Source: CADCTP01 sp963849885 | GTDB lineage: Bacteria > Actinomycetota > Actinomycetes > Mycobacteriales > CADCTP01 | Assembly: GCA_963849885.1 (NCBI GenBank) | Contig: CAWKIV010000002.1 | Span: 81,611 to 145,610 of the forward strand | DNA: 64,000 nucleotides | Direction: 5' to 3' | Part shown: one piece after another, positions 62,052-64,000 of the stretch | Layout: every line of letters begins with the position of its first letter | Numbering within the stretch: the stretch's first letter is position 1 | Translations under genes and position numbers: made by a program | The notes under the pieces: model-generated | What the model was told of the DNA's origin: nothing | Database searches by the model: none | What the model saw: the letters and a program-made list of their open reading frames with translations, nothing else

Positions 62052-63084
62052 GTGGCTTCGCCGCACGTGAACGTCGAGGTGGGGGACCGGGTCGTGCGGG
62101 TGACCAACCCGGACCGGGTCTACTTCTCCGCGCGCGGAGAGACCAAGCTCGACGTGGTCAACTACTACCTGGCCGTCGGCGACGGGATCGTCCGGGCGCT
62201 GCGGGAGCGGCCCTGCATGCTGCACCGCTTCCCGGAGGGCACCGACGGCGACAAGGTCTACCAGAAGCGGGTGCCCAAGGGCGCCCCGCCGTGGCTGGAG
62301 ACCGTGCAGGTCAAGTTCCCGTCCGGGCGGACCGCGGACGAGCTGTGCGTCACCGAGCTGGCCAGCGTGGTCGTGGGCGGTGCAGATGTCCACGGTGGAG
62401 TTCCACCCGTGGCACTCCCGGCGGGCCGACACCGAGCAGCCGGACGAGCTGCGCATCGACCTCGACCCGCAGCCCGGCACCGGCTACCCGGAGGCCCGGG
62501 TGGTGGCGACCGTGGTCAAGGAGGTGCTGGACGACCTCGGCGCGGTCGGCTGGCCGAAGACCTCCGGCAACCGCGGCATCCACGTGTACGTCCGGATCGA
62601 GCCGCGCTGGGGCTTCACCCTGGTCCGCCGGGCCGCGCTGGCCTTCGCCCGGGAGGTCGAGCGGCGGGCGCCGCACCTGGTCACCACCGCGTGGTGGAAG
62701 GAGGAGCGCGGCGAGCAGGTCTTCGTCGACTACAACCAGAACGCGCGGGACCGCACCATCCGCTCCGCCTACTCGCTGCGCGGCGAGCCGCACGCCCCGG
62801 CCTCCACCCCGATCACCTGGGACGAGCTGCCGGACGCCGAGCCGCAGGACTTCACCATCGCCACCGTGCCGGCCCGCTTCGCCGCCCTCGGCGACGTGCA
62901 CGCCGGCATCGACGACGTGGCCTGGTCGATCGAGCCGCTGCTGGAGTGGGCCGAGCGGGACGAGGCCGACCGCGGCCTCGGCGACGCGCCGTACCCGCCG
63001 AACTTCCCCAAGATGGAGGGCGAGCCGATGCGCGTCCAGCCGAGCCGCGCTAAGCGTCCTACCAGCGGAGCCACCGGCCAATAG
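62052..63084 (+). pseudogene. LigD-type DNA polymerase domain protein, frameshifted
   Basis: About 343 residues after repair. Primase-like polymerase domain of the LigD family used in non-homologous end joining: VTNPDRVYFSARGETKLDVV, CMLHRFPEGTDGDKVYQKRV, RIDLDPQPGTGY with the catalytic D-x-D, and GNRGIHVYVRIEPRWG. One extra base at 62373 moves WAVQMSTVEFHPWHSRRADT into another frame. GTG 62052 is 7 nt after TAGCGT (62039-62044). No ligase or nuclease domain or ku gene is nearby, so it is a stand-alone polymerase. Confidence 0.85.
63019..63050 (+). repeat. 32-bp direct repeat, copy 1 (3-prime end of the LigD-type gene)
   Basis: 31/32 identical to 63947-63978. It encodes GEPMRVQPSRA near the C-terminus of the polymerase protein. 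The two copies are 928 bp apart in the same orientation and enclose the small secreted-protein gene. Confidence 0.85.
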
Positions 63085-63381
63085 GGCGGCGCCGGCCGGC
63101 AGGCCAGCGAGGTCGGCGGCTGCGGCGTGGTGGACGCCGCGCCGGGTGCGGGCTGCCCTCGGGGTCGCCGGGGTCGGGGGCTGTCAGTCGCCGGATCGGT
63201 CGCGCATACGCAGCGCATCGAGGATGATCCGCGACTCGTCCGGGCTGAGGCCGTCCGCGGTCCCCGCGTCGTGCTGTTTACAGGTGTGGCGACCCGGCGG
63301 ACACTGGCCGACCTAGGCGACTGGCTGGACCAATCGCACGGACGCGGTGGTCATGGTGCCGCTCGCCACCGGGGGTGCGCC
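63085..63381. other. Non-coding stretch with a gene remnant on the minus strand
   Basis: No complete gene. Minus strand 63184-63280 reads TADGLSPDESRIILDALRMR then DRSGD and a stop, a protein-like end of a lost gene. Otherwise nothing recognisable. Confidence 0.4.
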
Positions 63382-63884
63382 GTGTTCGGTAAGACCAGCA
63401 CAAGGACGCTCGGACTGGCCGCGATCGTGGCGGGCCTGTTCACCGTGACTGGACAGGTCCCGGCCGCGGCCGAAGGAGCGACCGTCGTGCGCACCGAGCT
63501 GTCCACGGCGACGTTCGTGCCGTGCGCGCTCGGCGGGGTCGGTGAGGAGGTTCTGGTCGAGGGGAGCGGCGTCTTCGTCCTGTTCCAGTCCACCGATGCC
63601 AGCGGTGGGACCCACTTCATCCTGCGGTCGACCTCGGCGCCGCCGTCGGGACCGGGCTGACCAGCGGCACGATCTACCACGCGGTCGGGACGGAGGGCAC
63701 CAGCTCCTACGACTTCGACCCGTTCGTCGGGCCTCCCTACCTCTTCACCAATACCCGGCACGTCCGGTTCGTCGGCCAGGGCCCCGACAACGACTTCAGC
63801 ATCAGGGAGACCGTGCACGTGACCGTCAACGCCGAGGACGAGGTCACCGCCGAGCACATCAGCTTCGAGGTCGACTGCGGCTGA
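63382..63884 (+). pseudogene. Small secreted protein, frameshifted
   Basis: About 167 residues after repair. A signal peptide (TRTLGLAAIVAGLFTVTGQV, then PAAAEG) and a beta-rich domain: FVPCALGGVGEEVLVEGSGV, TGLTSGTIYHAVGTEGTSSY, HVTVNAEDEVTAEHISFEVD with a final Cys. The frame changes near 63632; a missing G (CGG-GTC) would restore it. I do not recognise the family. It lies between two copies of a 32-bp repeat. Confidence 0.55.
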
Positions 63885-63946
63885 CCCACGACACCTGCAG
63901 ACCGCCGCCCCGCCAGCGGTAGCTGACGGGGCCGCCGGCTCGGAGA

Positions 63947-63978
63947 GGCGAGCCGATGAGCGTCCAGCCGAGCCGCGC
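63947..63978 (+). repeat. 32-bp direct repeat, copy 2
   Basis: Same sequence as 63019-63050 with one C to A change. It is not part of any gene in the window; sequence after it again resembles a short Arg/Thr-rich tail with a TAG at the very end. Confidence 0.85.
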
Positions 63979-64000
63979 CCGGACCAAGCCCACCTAGAGG

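Overview
The window is a very GC-rich, gene-dense piece of an actinobacterial chromosome. The gene set is diagnostic: a HrdB-type principal sigma factor, polyphosphate glucokinase, the actinobacterial DUF4193, DUF3710, DUF3159, DUF3039, DUF3099 and DUF3000 proteins, coproporphyrin-branch haem genes with a coproheme decarboxylase, and a WXG100/type VII-type toxin locus. Many genes start with GTG placed 6-7 nt after a TAnnnT-like -10 box, the actinobacterial leaderless pattern. The sequence alone does not fix the family; an actinomycete near Frankiales, Micromonosporales or Cryptosporangiales fits best. There are no rRNA or tRNA genes and no complete mobile element.

Layout. 0-2.4 kb: a MerR regulator with a textbook 19-bp-spacer promoter, D-aminoacyl-tRNA deacylase, and a sulfur operon (cysteine dioxygenase, a 24-residue leader-peptide candidate, a second cysteine dioxygenase, rhodanese). 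2.4-10.8 kb: a methyltransferase, an ornithine cyclodeaminase-like protein, a HhH-GPD repair protein, a DUF433/DUF5615 toxin-antitoxin pair, a small regulator, a YihY membrane protein and a helicase. 10.8-15.3 kb: a polymorphic-toxin island with an intact papain-fold toxin and its YrhB-type immunity gene, a WXG100 gene with a partner, a decayed second toxin with its immunity gene, and two copies of a small zinc-ribbon gene. 15.4-31 kb: sigma factor, CoA transferase, ppgK, inositol phosphatase, a predicted diiron oxidase, a kinase-like phosphotransferase, rsgA, the DUF4193/dut/DUF3710 block, a large tandem-repeat tract, the OB-fold/DUF3159 pair and two TrkA-type proteins. 31-39.7 kb: an APC permease read in frame into a TRAM-type RNA methyltransferase, then a xylose-type ABC transporter operon with a ROK regulator and a recognisable promoter/operator. 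39.8-52 kb: an OmpR-type two-component pair, beta-oxidation genes, an RNase D-like nuclease, and a NarL-type signalling cluster with a 47-residue peptide. 52-58.7 kb: haem synthesis (hemE, coproporphyrinogen oxidase, coproheme decarboxylase) and msrB. 58.7-64 kb: a pentapeptide-repeat protein, a secreted nuclease, a LigD-type polymerase domain protein and a small secreted protein.

Several long genes are broken by single-base frameshifts, nearly all explained by one extra base. I read these as probable sequencing errors and describe the restored proteins. The region also carries many tandem repeats, in coding and non-coding DNA. The most interesting parts are the toxin island with its internally deleted toxin gene and unrecognised toxin tail, the cysteine-type leader peptide inside the sulfur operon, the repeat tract at 26.8-27.6 kb, and gene 3-prime-end duplications that flank small insertions near 58.0 and 63.0-64.0 kb.
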